Below, piece by piece: positions 17,219-25,846 of a DNA stretch of 64,000 nucleotides (position 1 is the first letter of the stretch; every line of letters starts with the position of its first letter). The position numbers were made by a program, and so were the translations under genes. Source of the stretch: an uncultured Spirochaetales bacterium (lineage in GTDB: Bacteria; Spirochaetota; Spirochaetia; Sphaerochaetales; Sphaerochaetaceae); assembly GCA_949293595.1 (NCBI GenBank), contig CASFDW010000007.1, forward strand, positions 1-64,000. The letters run 5' to 3'. The notes beneath the pieces are model-generated. The model was not told the origin of the DNA, made no database searches, and worked only from the letters and a program-made list of their open reading frames with translations.

Positions 17219-18571
17219 ATGAAGAAAACATTAGCGGTTCTTTTAGTTCTCATACTCGGCTTTGGCATGATTTTCGCCAACGGATCCAAGGACACTGCAG
17301 AAGACGGAACCTTCACCGGTGAAATCTACTGGCTCAACTTCAAGCCCGAGGTTTCCGATGCAATGAAGGAGATCGCATCCATCTATACCGCGGAGACTGG
17401 AATCAAGACAAGGATCGAGACCGCCGCATCCGGCACCTACGGCCCCACCCTTTCCGCGGAAATGGACAAGAGCAACGCTCCTTCCATCTTCGTATGTGAA
17501 AGGCCTACCGACCTTCTCGAATGGTATGATTATTCGCTTGATCTCACCGATACCGAGCTTGCGAAGATGATGACAACCGACACCTACACGCTCAAGGGAC
17601 CGGATGGATCGATAAGAGGAATCTCCTATGCACTCGAAAGCTGGGGCATCATCGTCAACAAGTCCATAATGGAAAAGTATTTCGCACTCCCCAACAAGAA
17701 GACATCGGTCAACAGCCTCGAGGAAATCAGGTCGTTCGATACGCTCAAGGCCGTTGTTGAGGACATGCAGGCCAACAAGGACGCACTCGGTATCAACGGT
17801 GTGTTCGGGTCCACAGCACTCAAGGCAGGAGATGACTGGAGATATCAGACCCATCTTCTCAACAACCCGCTCTACTGGGAATGGGTTGACGATGGCATCG
17901 ATCTCTTCGGCGCAATCCCCGAATGCAATTTCGAATATGGTGACAACTACAAGGCAATCCTTGATCTCTACCTCAACAACTCCGTGATCGACAAGAAGCT
18001 TGTCGGTACGAAGACGGTTGACGATTCGATGGCAGAATTCGCTCTTGGCCAGTGCGCGATGATCCAGAACGGCGACTGGGCATGGAACTCCATCCTCAAC
18101 ACCGCCGGAGCCGTTGTCACAGCAGACGACGTATGCTTCATCCCAATCTATGATGGAACTCCTGGAGAGGAGGCTATGGGTCTTGCGACAGGTGCAGGAC
18201 AGTACATGGTCATCAACTGCCAGAAGTCCGAAGCTGAGCAGCAGGCCGCCCTTGACTTCCTCGTGTGGCTCTTCTCCTCAGAGACAGGAAAGGAACTTGT
18301 GGCACAGAAGCTCCAGTTCGTGACACCTTTCAAGACGATGAGCGACGCTGTCTATACCAACCCGCTCTTCGCAAGCGAGAACCAGCTCACGGCCGAAGGC
18401 CTCCAGAGCTATCCTTGGACATGCAACCTCATTCCGAGCCAGACCTTCAAGAACGAGCTTGGTGCGAACCTTCTCCTCTATGCCCAGGGCCAGATGACAT
18501 GGGACCAGGTCATGGATACAGCAAGAAAGTCATGGGCTGTTGAAAGGGATCTCAACAACGCCAACAGGTAA
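17219..18571 (+). CDS. sugar ABC transporter substrate-binding protein
   Basis: A 450-residue exported binding protein of the carbohydrate uptake-1 (MalE/UgpB) class. Residues 1-20 are a signal peptide ending IFA, followed by the mature start NGSKD common in treponemal sugar-binding proteins. There is no lipobox Cys. The body has the bilobed-family features (ISYALESWGIIVNKSIMEKY, FALGQCAMIQNGDWAW). It captures the sugar for the two permeases that follow. It is the first gene of the LacI-controlled operon. A strong hairpin after it should make this protein more abundant than the permeases. Confidence 0.93.
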   Translation: MKKTLAVLLVLILGFGMIFANGSKDTAEDGTFTGEIYWLNFKPEVSDAMKEIASIYTAETGIKTRIETAASGTYGPTLSAEMDKSNAPSIFVCERPTDLLEWYDYSLDLTDTELAKMMTTDTYTLKGPDGSIRGISYALESWGIIVNKSIMEKYFALPNKKTSVNSLEEIRSFDTLKAVVEDMQANKDALGINGVFGSTALKAGDDWRYQTHLLNNPLYWEWVDDGIDLFGAIPECNFEYGDNYKAILDLYLNNSVIDKKLVGTKTVDDSMAEFALGQCAMIQNGDWAWNSILNTAGAVVTADDVCFIPIYDGTPGEEAMGLATGAGQYMVINCQKSEAEQQAALDFLVWLFSSETGKELVAQKLQFVTPFKTMSDAVYTNPLFASENQLTAEGLQSYPWTCNLIPSQTFKNELGANLLLYAQGQMTWDQVMDTARKSWAVERDLNNANR

Positions 18572-18587
18572 TCGATCTGTTACATCC

Positions 18588-18623
18588 AGGCAAGGTGGCG
18601 AAAAAGCCATCTTGCCTTTTTTT
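18588..18623 (+). terminator. intra-operon terminator/attenuator after the binding-protein gene
   Basis: An 11-bp stem GGCAAGGTGGC/GCCATCTTGCC with loop GAAAAA is followed by seven T. Partial readthrough would give high binding protein and low permease levels, a common arrangement for ABC importers. Confidence 0.85.
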
Positions 18624-18643
18624 GAAAAAGGGGAGGAAAAGAT

Positions 18644-19495
18644 ATGCAAAAAGAATACAAGTATATCCGGTATTTTTTGATCTTTGTTGTTCCAGTATTG
18701 ATTGCATACATGATTTCTTTTGTCGTACCTTTCTTCATGGGGGTATGGCTTTCTTTCTGTAAATTCAATACGCTGGCAACAGCCAAATTCGTTTTTCTAG
18801 AAAACTATAAGACACTGTTCACAAGCAACGCAACCTTCTTGAAAGCTTTCTGGTTCACGGTGAAATTCGCAATCGTCGGCGTTGTTTCGACAAACGTGAT
18901 AGCTTTCTTCCTTGCACTCATGCTCACGCGCCACGTTCCCGGGTCGAACGTTTTCAGAACAATTTTCTTCATGCCTAACCTCATTGGAGGAATCGTGCTC
19001 GGCTATATCTGGCAGCTTCTGCTCAACGGCGTTCTCATCAAATTGTTCGGAGTCGACATAACTTATTCGGCAACATACGGCTACTGGGGCCTCATAATAC
19101 TTTACAACTGGCAGTATGTCGGTTATCTGATGGTAATATACATCGCGGGAATCCAGAACATTCCGGGAGATCTCATGGAGGCGGCCCAGGTCGACGGGGC
19201 ATCCGCGTGGCAGCAGCTTAGGAATGTCATCCTCCCGATGGTGATGAGCTCGATCACCATCTGCGTGTTCCTCACCCTCACCAATTCGTTCAAGATGTAC
19301 GATCAGAACCTCGCTTTGACGGCGGGCGCCCCCGGACAGGAGACGACGATGATCGCGCTCGACATATACAACACATTCTACAACCGTACTGGATTCAAGG
19401 GTGTGGGCCAGGCGGAGGCCGTCCTGTTCTTCATCATTGTGGCGGTCATATCGCTTATCCAGCTGACGATTTCCAGACGCAAGGAGGTCAAGTGA
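18644..19495 (+). CDS. sugar ABC transporter permease, MalF type
   Basis: A 283-residue inner-membrane permease with six predicted transmembrane segments, beginning with a hydrophobic segment at residues 9-30. The cytoplasmic EAA loop that docks to the ATPase is visible as EAAQVDGASAWQQLRNVILP. It pairs with the next gene as a heterodimeric channel. The stop codon overlaps the next start (TGATG). No ATPase gene is present in the locus, so a shared MsmK/UgpC-type ATPase elsewhere is presumably used. Confidence 0.94.
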   Translation: MQKEYKYIRYFLIFVVPVLIAYMISFVVPFFMGVWLSFCKFNTLATAKFVFLENYKTLFTSNATFLKAFWFTVKFAIVGVVSTNVIAFFLALMLTRHVPGSNVFRTIFFMPNLIGGIVLGYIWQLLLNGVLIKLFGVDITYSATYGYWGLIILYNWQYVGYLMVIYIAGIQNIPGDLMEAAQVDGASAWQQLRNVILPMVMSSITICVFLTLTNSFKMYDQNLALTAGAPGQETTMIALDIYNTFYNRTGFKGVGQAEAVLFFIIVAVISLIQLTISRRKEVK

Positions 19496-20331
19496 TGAAC
19501 AAGCATAAGAAACTGACGCAAAGAGTCCTTTTTGTCCTTCTGGCATTCATGGCGCTGTTCTGCATCTATCCGATATTCCTCGTATTCTTCAATTCATTCA
19601 AAAGCACGGCGTACATCTCCACCACCCCGTTCGTCCTGCCAAATTCCACCAACTCGGTAGGAATAAACAACTACACGATCGGACTTCAGAAGACGAACTT
19701 CCTCAGTGCTTTCGGATATTCGCTCTTCATCACGGTTTTCAGCGTTGCTGCGATACTCCTTTTCTGCTCAATGTGCGGCTGGTACCTCGTACGTGTGAAG
19801 ACCAAGCTGACAAAGGCCCTGTACTATTTCTTCGTTCTAGGCATGGTCGTACCGTTCCAGATGGTCATGTATACGATGACAAAAGTGGCAAACACCCTCC
19901 ATCTCGACAATCCTGTTGGAATAATCTACGTATATCTCGGCTTCGGCGCAGGAATGGCTATCTTCATGTTCGTCGGCTACGTGCAGGGTATTCCATTCGA
20001 GCTCGAAGAGGCCGCGCTTGTCGACGGTTGCACGCCTTTCCAGATTTTCTTCAAGGTCATATTCCCGATTCTGAAGCCCATACTGATCACCGTTGCGATA
20101 CTCGATGCGATGTGGATATGGAACGACTTCCTTTTGCCATATCTCGTCATAGGTTCCCAGTACAGGACCATTCCGGTTGCAATCCAGTATCTCAAGAGTG
20201 GATACGGCTCCATAGATTACGGTCACCTGATGGCCATGATCATCCTGACGCTGGTTCCGATCGTTGCATTCTACTTCGCCTGCCAGAAGTACATCGTCGA
20301 AGGCATCATCATGGGTGCGGTAAAGGGCTGA
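19495..20331 (+). CDS. sugar ABC transporter permease, MalG type
   Basis: A 278-residue partner permease with six predicted transmembrane segments and the EAA loop EEAALVDGCTPFQIFFKVIFP. The ATG at 19495 follows AAGGAGG by 7 bases. A GTG one codon earlier also exists but is less well placed. It is translationally coupled to the upstream permease. Confidence 0.94.
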   Translation: MNKHKKLTQRVLFVLLAFMALFCIYPIFLVFFNSFKSTAYISTTPFVLPNSTNSVGINNYTIGLQKTNFLSAFGYSLFITVFSVAAILLFCSMCGWYLVRVKTKLTKALYYFFVLGMVVPFQMVMYTMTKVANTLHLDNPVGIIYVYLGFGAGMAIFMFVGYVQGIPFELEEAALVDGCTPFQIFFKVIFPILKPILITVAILDAMWIWNDFLLPYLVIGSQYRTIPVAIQYLKSGYGSIDYGHLMAMIILTLVPIVAFYFACQKYIVEGIIMGAVKG

Positions 20332-20335
20332 GACA

Positions 20336-21157
20336 ATGGCACATTTCACCTGCAACTTCCTATCCTACACATTCGACCGTGCCGTCATGGTCGATGTTAT
20401 AGTCCCGAGCATGACAAGCACTGAGGCCGAGGCGGCCGACGCCTCACACAGAATCCGACACAGGTATCCTGTCCTTTATCTTCTCCATGGCTATTGCAAT
20501 GACTACTCGACATGGGAGAGATACACCTCCGTGGAACGCTATGCGGAGGAAAGAAGGATTGCCGTTGTCACGTTCTCGGCCGAGAACAACTACTACCTCA
20601 GGCTTTCCGACTTCATGAAATACGAGGGAAAACAGAAGCTTTTCTCTCCCGATTACATGCGTTTTGTCCAGAAGGAGCTTCCAGAATTCGTCACATCCAT
20701 GTTCCCGATTTCCCGTCGAAGGGATGAAAAATATATCGCAGGTCTTTCGATGGGCGGTTTTGGAGCGATGCTGAACGGGTTCTCCGCTTCTGGAAAATAC
20801 CGTGCGGTAGGAGCGTTTTCCCCGATGCCGACACTCTGTAGCTGTGACTTCGGTGATTTCTCCCAGCTCGACAAGGCGGAAAGAAAAGCCGAACCAGCAC
20901 TCCTTCTGGAGAGACTTGTTTCGAAGAATGCACGAATTCCAGCGTTCTACTACTCGTACGGAAACAAGGACTTCCTTTTGGACAAGCAGCAATGGTTCAA
21001 GAAAAAACTCGACGAGCTTGGAGTCGAATACAAGTTCAACAATGTCGAAACACTCGGGCATGAATGGGAGTTCTGGGATCAGGAAATAAAGAATTTCCTC
21101 GATTGGATCCCAAGAAGCGATCCATACTACCTGGATGCCCCGATAAGGAACATCTGA
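20336..21157 (+). CDS. alpha/beta-hydrolase esterase (EstA/FrmB family)
   Basis: A 273-residue cytoplasmic alpha/beta-hydrolase; no signal peptide is visible. The family opening (FLSYTFDRAVMVDVIVP), oxyanion region PVLYLLHGYCND, nucleophile elbow GLSMGGFGAML and catalytic-His context LGHEWEFWD all fit the acetylesterase/S-formylglutathione-hydrolase family, often called tributyrin esterases. It starts 4 bases after the permease stop. In a glucoside operon it probably removes acetyl or other acyl groups from imported sugars, which is inference. Confidence 0.85.
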   Translation: MAHFTCNFLSYTFDRAVMVDVIVPSMTSTEAEAADASHRIRHRYPVLYLLHGYCNDYSTWERYTSVERYAEERRIAVVTFSAENNYYLRLSDFMKYEGKQKLFSPDYMRFVQKELPEFVTSMFPISRRRDEKYIAGLSMGGFGAMLNGFSASGKYRAVGAFSPMPTLCSCDFGDFSQLDKAERKAEPALLLERLVSKNARIPAFYYSYGNKDFLLDKQQWFKKKLDELGVEYKFNNVETLGHEWEFWDQEIKNFLDWIPRSDPYYLDAPIRNI

Positions 21158-21171
21158 ACGGACAATCATGA

Positions 21172-21200
21172 ATAGCCCTTCCAGGGGGGCTATATTTTTT
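21172..21200 (+). terminator. terminator or attenuator after the esterase gene
   Basis: Stem ATAGCCC/GGGCTAT is followed by ATTTTTT. The next gene begins 10 bases later on the same strand, so it is probably a partial terminator. Confidence 0.7.
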
Positions 21201-21210
21201 AGGTATCTGA

Positions 21211-23337
21211 ATGAAAATCGACAAAAATCTCATCTGCCGCCTTTACGGTGGCTGGATTGGAAAGGTAATCGGTGTCATCCACGGAGCAAACACAGAGGGA
21301 TGGACATATGAAAAGATAGGAAGGGTTTTCGGTGAGATCACCACCTACCCCTTCTTTTTCAGGCGGTTCGCGGCTGACGACGACATAAATGGCCCGCTTT
21401 TCTTCCAGCGGGTGCTTCTGGATCATGGAAATGTCGATGTCGGGTCCTGCGAGGACACGTTTCTGAACTATGTGAGCGACGGACACGGTTTTTTCTGGTG
21501 GGGCGGATACGGTGTCTCCACCGAACATACCGCATACAAGAATCTGGTATCAGGAGCCAAAACAGGTACCAGCGGAACCCGTATGCTCAACGGAAAAGTA
21601 CTAGCAAACCAGATCGGAGGCCAGATATTCTCCGATTGCTGGGGATTTTTGAACCCTGGGAACGAGACGCAGGCGGCCAGGATGGCGGCCACCATGGCCA
21701 GCGTGACACACGACGAGGACGGACTTGAGGGTGCGAGATTCATTTCAGGTGCAATCGCCGCAGCATATGATTCAAAGTCTGTTATTGAAATATTCGAAAG
21801 GGCCTTCGCCCTTCTGGATCCCGGCAGCGGATATGCATCGATGGCCAGGGACGTCTGGAATTACTGCAACACGAACCCGGATTCCTGGAGGAGCGCTTTT
21901 GCATATGTGAGTGAAAAGTACGGCTACCAGCACTATCAGGGTGTCTGCCACATAATACCCAATGCTGCAGTCATCGTACTTTCGCTGTACTATGGAGGCG
22001 GGGATTTCTCCAAAACGATAAACATTGCAAATATGTGCGGCTGGGACACTGATTGCAATGTGGGTAATCTTGGATCGATACTCGGGGTATACAATTCGAT
22101 ACATGGAATCGATCCGTCCTGGCTTGGCATGGTCAATGACTTCATATGCGCATCCAGCTCCATGGGATATCTCAACATACAGACGGTTTCCGATGCGGCA
22201 ATGCTTTCGCTAAGACTGATCTCAAAGCTGTATGACTGTCCACTGCCCAGAGGCTGGAGCGAGGCTGCGAAAAAAAACGAGGGACAGCTTTTCCATTTCT
22301 TCTTCCCGACCTCCACGCATTCGGTTGCAACCAGGTCCGGTGACGGTGTGCCCGTAAAGCTTGAAAACATCTCAAAAATGGACAAGGACGGCAACATCGT
22401 CAAAAGCGGACTGGGAATCATCGTCCCGATGATTGAGAACAATCAGGGATTCTCGATATTCTACAACAGTTATTACACCCCCGGAATGTTCGATGACAAC
22501 AGATATCTTCCGGACCTTTCCCCGAAGATATATCCGGGAGACACAATAGCAGCGTCATTCTCGACAAAAGATTGCGGAAGGATAAGGCTCACGCCATTCT
22601 TCAAGGACAGGATATCAGGCAGGATTTTCCAGATGGAAAAGGAATCGGTTCTCGTCGAAGGTTGCAGCGATTTCGAACTGAGGTTCAGAATCCCATCTTC
22701 CCGGAACATCATCGTGGAGGAGATTGGATGGACGGTTCTTGCCTGTAATGTGGCAGCCCGGGAGACGAAGACGGATTTGTCACTCACTCTCAAGAGCGTG
22801 GAGATCATCGACTCCCCGTCATATTCGATGGACTGCGGAAGAATTCCGACGGAGGTCTGGACCGCGGTCGACACCTGCCCTGCCGGTTTTTCGTATCTTC
22901 GTGGCGCGATGGAGATCGATGAAGCGCTCAGCTTCTCTTCCTGCTATCTGCCAACCGAACTGTATACCGGAAACACGAACTGGAGAAACATCGCTTTCGA
23001 GGCTTCCTTCATACCGAACAGCGGGAACCAGCATTATGTGCTCTTCTCAGTGCAGGGCTCTTCAAGAAGCTTTCTTGCAGGATTCGAGAATGAGTGCTTC
23101 GTAGTAAAGAAAAAGGCTTCGCGCGGATACTCCACCCTTTTCAGCACCCAATTTGCATGGAGGCACGGAGAAAAGGCCGTTGTCCGGGTGGAACTCAAGG
23201 ACAAAAACGCATGCATATTTGCAAATGGAATACGCATCGCCTGTCTGGATGGACTGGAAACCGGCGGCTGCATCGGTTTTGCGAACGAGAAATTCTCCAA
23301 TACCTCGGTGTTGGAATACAGTGTTGAAAGCATTTGA
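21211..23337 (+). CDS. ADP-ribosylglycohydrolase-family protein with C-terminal beta-rich extension
   Basis: A 708-residue protein. Residues 1-350 match the ADP-ribosylglycohydrolase (DraG/ARH) fold. The paired Mg2+ ligands are visible as ADDD near residue 55 and GWDTD near residue 277, in the family positions of DDT and GxDTD. Residues about 370-708 are a beta-rich extension that looks like a concanavalin/LamG-type module (FEASFIPNSGNQHYVLFSVQ). Members of this family in sugar operons are often assumed to hydrolyse N- or O-glycosidic bonds of small glycosides rather than protein ADP-ribose; neither activity can be read from sequence. There is no signal peptide. Confidence 0.78.
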   Translation: MKIDKNLICRLYGGWIGKVIGVIHGANTEGWTYEKIGRVFGEITTYPFFFRRFAADDDINGPLFFQRVLLDHGNVDVGSCEDTFLNYVSDGHGFFWWGGYGVSTEHTAYKNLVSGAKTGTSGTRMLNGKVLANQIGGQIFSDCWGFLNPGNETQAARMAATMASVTHDEDGLEGARFISGAIAAAYDSKSVIEIFERAFALLDPGSGYASMARDVWNYCNTNPDSWRSAFAYVSEKYGYQHYQGVCHIIPNAAVIVLSLYYGGGDFSKTINIANMCGWDTDCNVGNLGSILGVYNSIHGIDPSWLGMVNDFICASSSMGYLNIQTVSDAAMLSLRLISKLYDCPLPRGWSEAAKKNEGQLFHFFFPTSTHSVATRSGDGVPVKLENISKMDKDGNIVKSGLGIIVPMIENNQGFSIFYNSYYTPGMFDDNRYLPDLSPKIYPGDTIAASFSTKDCGRIRLTPFFKDRISGRIFQMEKESVLVEGCSDFELRFRIPSSRNIIVEEIGWTVLACNVAARETKTDLSLTLKSVEIIDSPSYSMDCGRIPTEVWTAVDTCPAGFSYLRGAMEIDEALSFSSCYLPTELYTGNTNWRNIAFEASFIPNSGNQHYVLFSVQGSSRSFLAGFENECFVVKKKASRGYSTLFSTQFAWRHGEKAVVRVELKDKNACIFANGIRIACLDGLETGGCIGFANEKFSNTSVLEYSVESI

Positions 23338-23353
23338 AAAAAAGGAGCATCGG

Positions 23354-25573
23354 ATGGCTAAGAAAAGAGGAAAGAACATCTACAACAAGGAATACGGTTA
23401 TCTCAGGACGCTGTTTTCCGAGAACAGGGAATACATCGCACAGGCATGTGAAGCCGGATTCGATCGTGGCACGCTGAATGTTTCATGCAGGACGAACAGG
23501 GGCCGCATGGTTTTTGCAACTTTTTCTCTGGTCGGTGAAAGTGCTTTCAGAGTACGTCTCTCCCATGCCAACGGCTGCAGTGGCAATACTCTTGTCGATC
23601 CTGCAGCCTCGAATGCATTGTTCAGAAACGACGAGGAAAGCTTCTGTCTTGATTCCGGTGTCCTCCGCCTGGTGATAGACAAGAATCCTTGGTGCGTCCA
23701 TGCCAGCTACCGTGGAAGGGAGATAATCAGGGAACAGATCGCCGACACCAACGTCGACAACATGTGCAAGCTTCTTCCCGCCGGATTCGACATCGAGGAT
23801 GGAAAATGCGTGAGGACAAGGGAATCGTTCGTCATGCGCTCGGACGAGTCCTATTACGGATTCGGCGAGAAATTCACAGAGTTCAACAAGAGGGGACAAC
23901 TGATCGACATAACACAATGCGACGCCCTCTCGACAAATACCGGAAAATCATACAAGAACCATCCGTTCTTCATAAGCAGCAGGGGATACGGATTGTTCGT
24001 GAACTCCTATACGACCATGCGTTTTGATATGGGGGCTTCCTCGAATGTTTCCTATCAGATAGAGATAGACGAGGATGTGCTCGACTACATCGTTTTTGCA
24101 GGAGATGATGACAAGCATATACTGAAAAGCTATCTGGATCTTTTCGGGCCGGTACCAAGACTTCCGTCCTGGGCGTTCGGGGTCTGGATGTCAAAATGTT
24201 CATACCAATCCAGAAAGGAGGTCGAGGACGTAGTCGCCCAGGCCATGGACCGTGGCATACGCTTCGATGTTGTCCACATAGACAACTGGCAGGATCCGGA
24301 GTATGCCGGCCTGTGGGTATGGAACGAGAAGGCATTCCCCGATCCCAAGGGTATGATAGAAGGACTAAATGAAAAAGACGTGAGGCTTTCAATCTGGATC
24401 TACCCCTACCTCTCGGAACGGTCACCTGCGTTCAAGGAAATGGCAGAGAAAGGCTTTTTCGTGAAGAACAGGGACGGAGGACCCGCCATGTTCTCGCCGA
24501 TGGCCACCGTGGACTATCTGACAGCTTGCTTCGATTTCACAAATCCGGAATTCGTGAATTGGTACCGTAAAAGAATCCGGAAGGTGATGGACATGGGCGT
24601 TTCGGTTATCAAGACCGATTTCTCGGAAGCCGTTCCCCTTGATGCGGTATACTACGACGGATCGAGCGGAAGGCAGGGACACAACAAACTGACCTTCTTG
24701 TACGCAAAGACGATTTATGATGAATTCAAGGAGTCCTGCGAGGCAAGGAACGAGATTCCAATGCTTTGGGGACGAAGCGGCTATTCCGGTTCGCATACGA
24801 TACCGGCCGCATGGGCCGGTGACTCATCGTCGTCATTGAACAACCACTCATGCATCCTGAGAGGAGGCCTGAGCGGGGCCGAAAGCGGAATTCCGTTCTG
24901 GGGATTCGATCTGGGAGGTTTCTACAACACCGACGAGGAAGGGTACGAATGTGTGCCCTCGGATGAGGAATATGTCAGATCGTTTGAGATGGGATTGCTC
25001 TGCCCTCTTTCCAGATTCCACGGAAAAACCGACAGGGAGCCATGGAAGTACTCGAAGGCTGTACAGGAAACATTCATGAAGTTTTACAACCTCAGGAGAG
25101 CGCTTCATCCGTATCTCTGTTCGGAGGCTGCAGAAACATCTGCATCGTCTATTCCTATGCTGCGGCCGCTCAGGATGGAGCATCCCAAAGACATCGGAGC
25201 CAGGGACATAGAACTGGAATACCATCTTGGCACCTCCCTGCTCGTCGCCCCCGTATTCGACCAGGACCCGTTCCTCTTCTATCTTCCAGAAGGAAGATGG
25301 AAGGATTTCTTCACCTTGGAAACACTCGACGGAGGCTGGCACGAAAGAAAATGTGCTTTGGACGAGATTCCCCTCTTCATAAGGGAGAACAGCGTGGTTG
25401 TGATGAATGACGACAGAGGCCTCGGGATACGTGCATACGTCAACAAGGATTTCGAGGCGTCGGTCAACACCGAGGACGGTCCGTCCGAAATTCGAGCCCG
25501 GGTCAGGGACAACATTGTTGACGTGGAACACGATGACAAGATCAAATGGGTCGAGATCCTCACGGACCTTTGA
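23354..25573 (+). CDS. GH31 alpha-glucosidase/alpha-xylosidase
   Basis: A 739-residue intracellular glycoside hydrolase of family 31. The N-terminal galactose-mutarotase-like domain is followed by the barrel with FGVWMSKCSYQSRKEV, the nucleophile motif KTDFSEA near residue 420 (YicI has KTDFGE) and the acid/base WAGDSSSS near residue 489. The ATG at 23354 follows AAAGGAG. An upstream in-frame extension overlaps the previous gene and was rejected. It is the last gene of the LacI-controlled operon and presumably releases glucose or xylose from imported alpha-linked oligosaccharides. Glucosidase versus xylosidase specificity is not settled. Confidence 0.92.
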   Translation: MAKKRGKNIYNKEYGYLRTLFSENREYIAQACEAGFDRGTLNVSCRTNRGRMVFATFSLVGESAFRVRLSHANGCSGNTLVDPAASNALFRNDEESFCLDSGVLRLVIDKNPWCVHASYRGREIIREQIADTNVDNMCKLLPAGFDIEDGKCVRTRESFVMRSDESYYGFGEKFTEFNKRGQLIDITQCDALSTNTGKSYKNHPFFISSRGYGLFVNSYTTMRFDMGASSNVSYQIEIDEDVLDYIVFAGDDDKHILKSYLDLFGPVPRLPSWAFGVWMSKCSYQSRKEVEDVVAQAMDRGIRFDVVHIDNWQDPEYAGLWVWNEKAFPDPKGMIEGLNEKDVRLSIWIYPYLSERSPAFKEMAEKGFFVKNRDGGPAMFSPMATVDYLTACFDFTNPEFVNWYRKRIRKVMDMGVSVIKTDFSEAVPLDAVYYDGSSGRQGHNKLTFLYAKTIYDEFKESCEARNEIPMLWGRSGYSGSHTIPAAWAGDSSSSLNNHSCILRGGLSGAESGIPFWGFDLGGFYNTDEEGYECVPSDEEYVRSFEMGLLCPLSRFHGKTDREPWKYSKAVQETFMKFYNLRRALHPYLCSEAAETSASSIPMLRPLRMEHPKDIGARDIELEYHLGTSLLVAPVFDQDPFLFYLPEGRWKDFFTLETLDGGWHERKCALDEIPLFIRENSVVVMNDDRGLGIRAYVNKDFEASVNTEDGPSEIRARVRDNIVDVEHDDKIKWVEILTDL

Positions 25574-25580
25574 CATCATT

Positions 25581-25605
25581 CCCGGTGGACTCGCTGTCCG
25601 CCGGG
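25581..25605 (+). terminator. hairpin after the GH31 gene without a T tract
   Basis: A 10-bp stem CCCGGTGGAC/GTCCGCCGGG with loop TCGCT lies just after the operon's last stop. It is followed by A8, so it may act as an mRNA 3' end stabiliser rather than a classical terminator. Confidence 0.4.
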
Positions 25606-25634
25606 AAAAAAAAGAGCCCATCATCGATGGGCTC
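25606..25634 (-). terminator. terminator of tRNA-Gly
   Basis: On the - strand a 9-bp stem GAGCCCATC/GATGGGCTC is followed by eight T, directly after the tRNA. Confidence 0.85.
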
Positions 25635-25640
25635 CGGCTA

Positions 25641-25712
<72 letters not shown>

Positions 25713-25724
25713 GCAACGTTAAGG

Positions 25725-25754
25725 ATAATAACCAAAAGCCCGCTTTACAGTCAA
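25725..25754 (-). promoter_or_regulatory. promoter of tRNA-Gly
   Basis: On the - strand TTGACT and TATTAT are spaced by 18 bases, 12 bases upstream of the tRNA. Confidence 0.6.
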
Positions 25755-25832
25755 GAGGTTTTGAAAAAAAATACACCTCATTCAGATGTTTTTTATATAT
25801 TTCCGATTGTTTTCAACGACATTCCTTTCAGC

Positions 25833-25838
25833 TATAAT
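25833..25838 (+). promoter_or_regulatory. -10 box giving a probably leaderless transcript
   Basis: A perfect TATAAT ends 8 bases before the ATG at 25847. Transcription from it should begin at or within two bases of the start codon. The -35 is weak (TTTTCA, 17-base spacing). No Shine-Dalgarno sequence precedes the gene. Confidence 0.5.
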
Positions 25839-25846
25839 ATCGCTTG

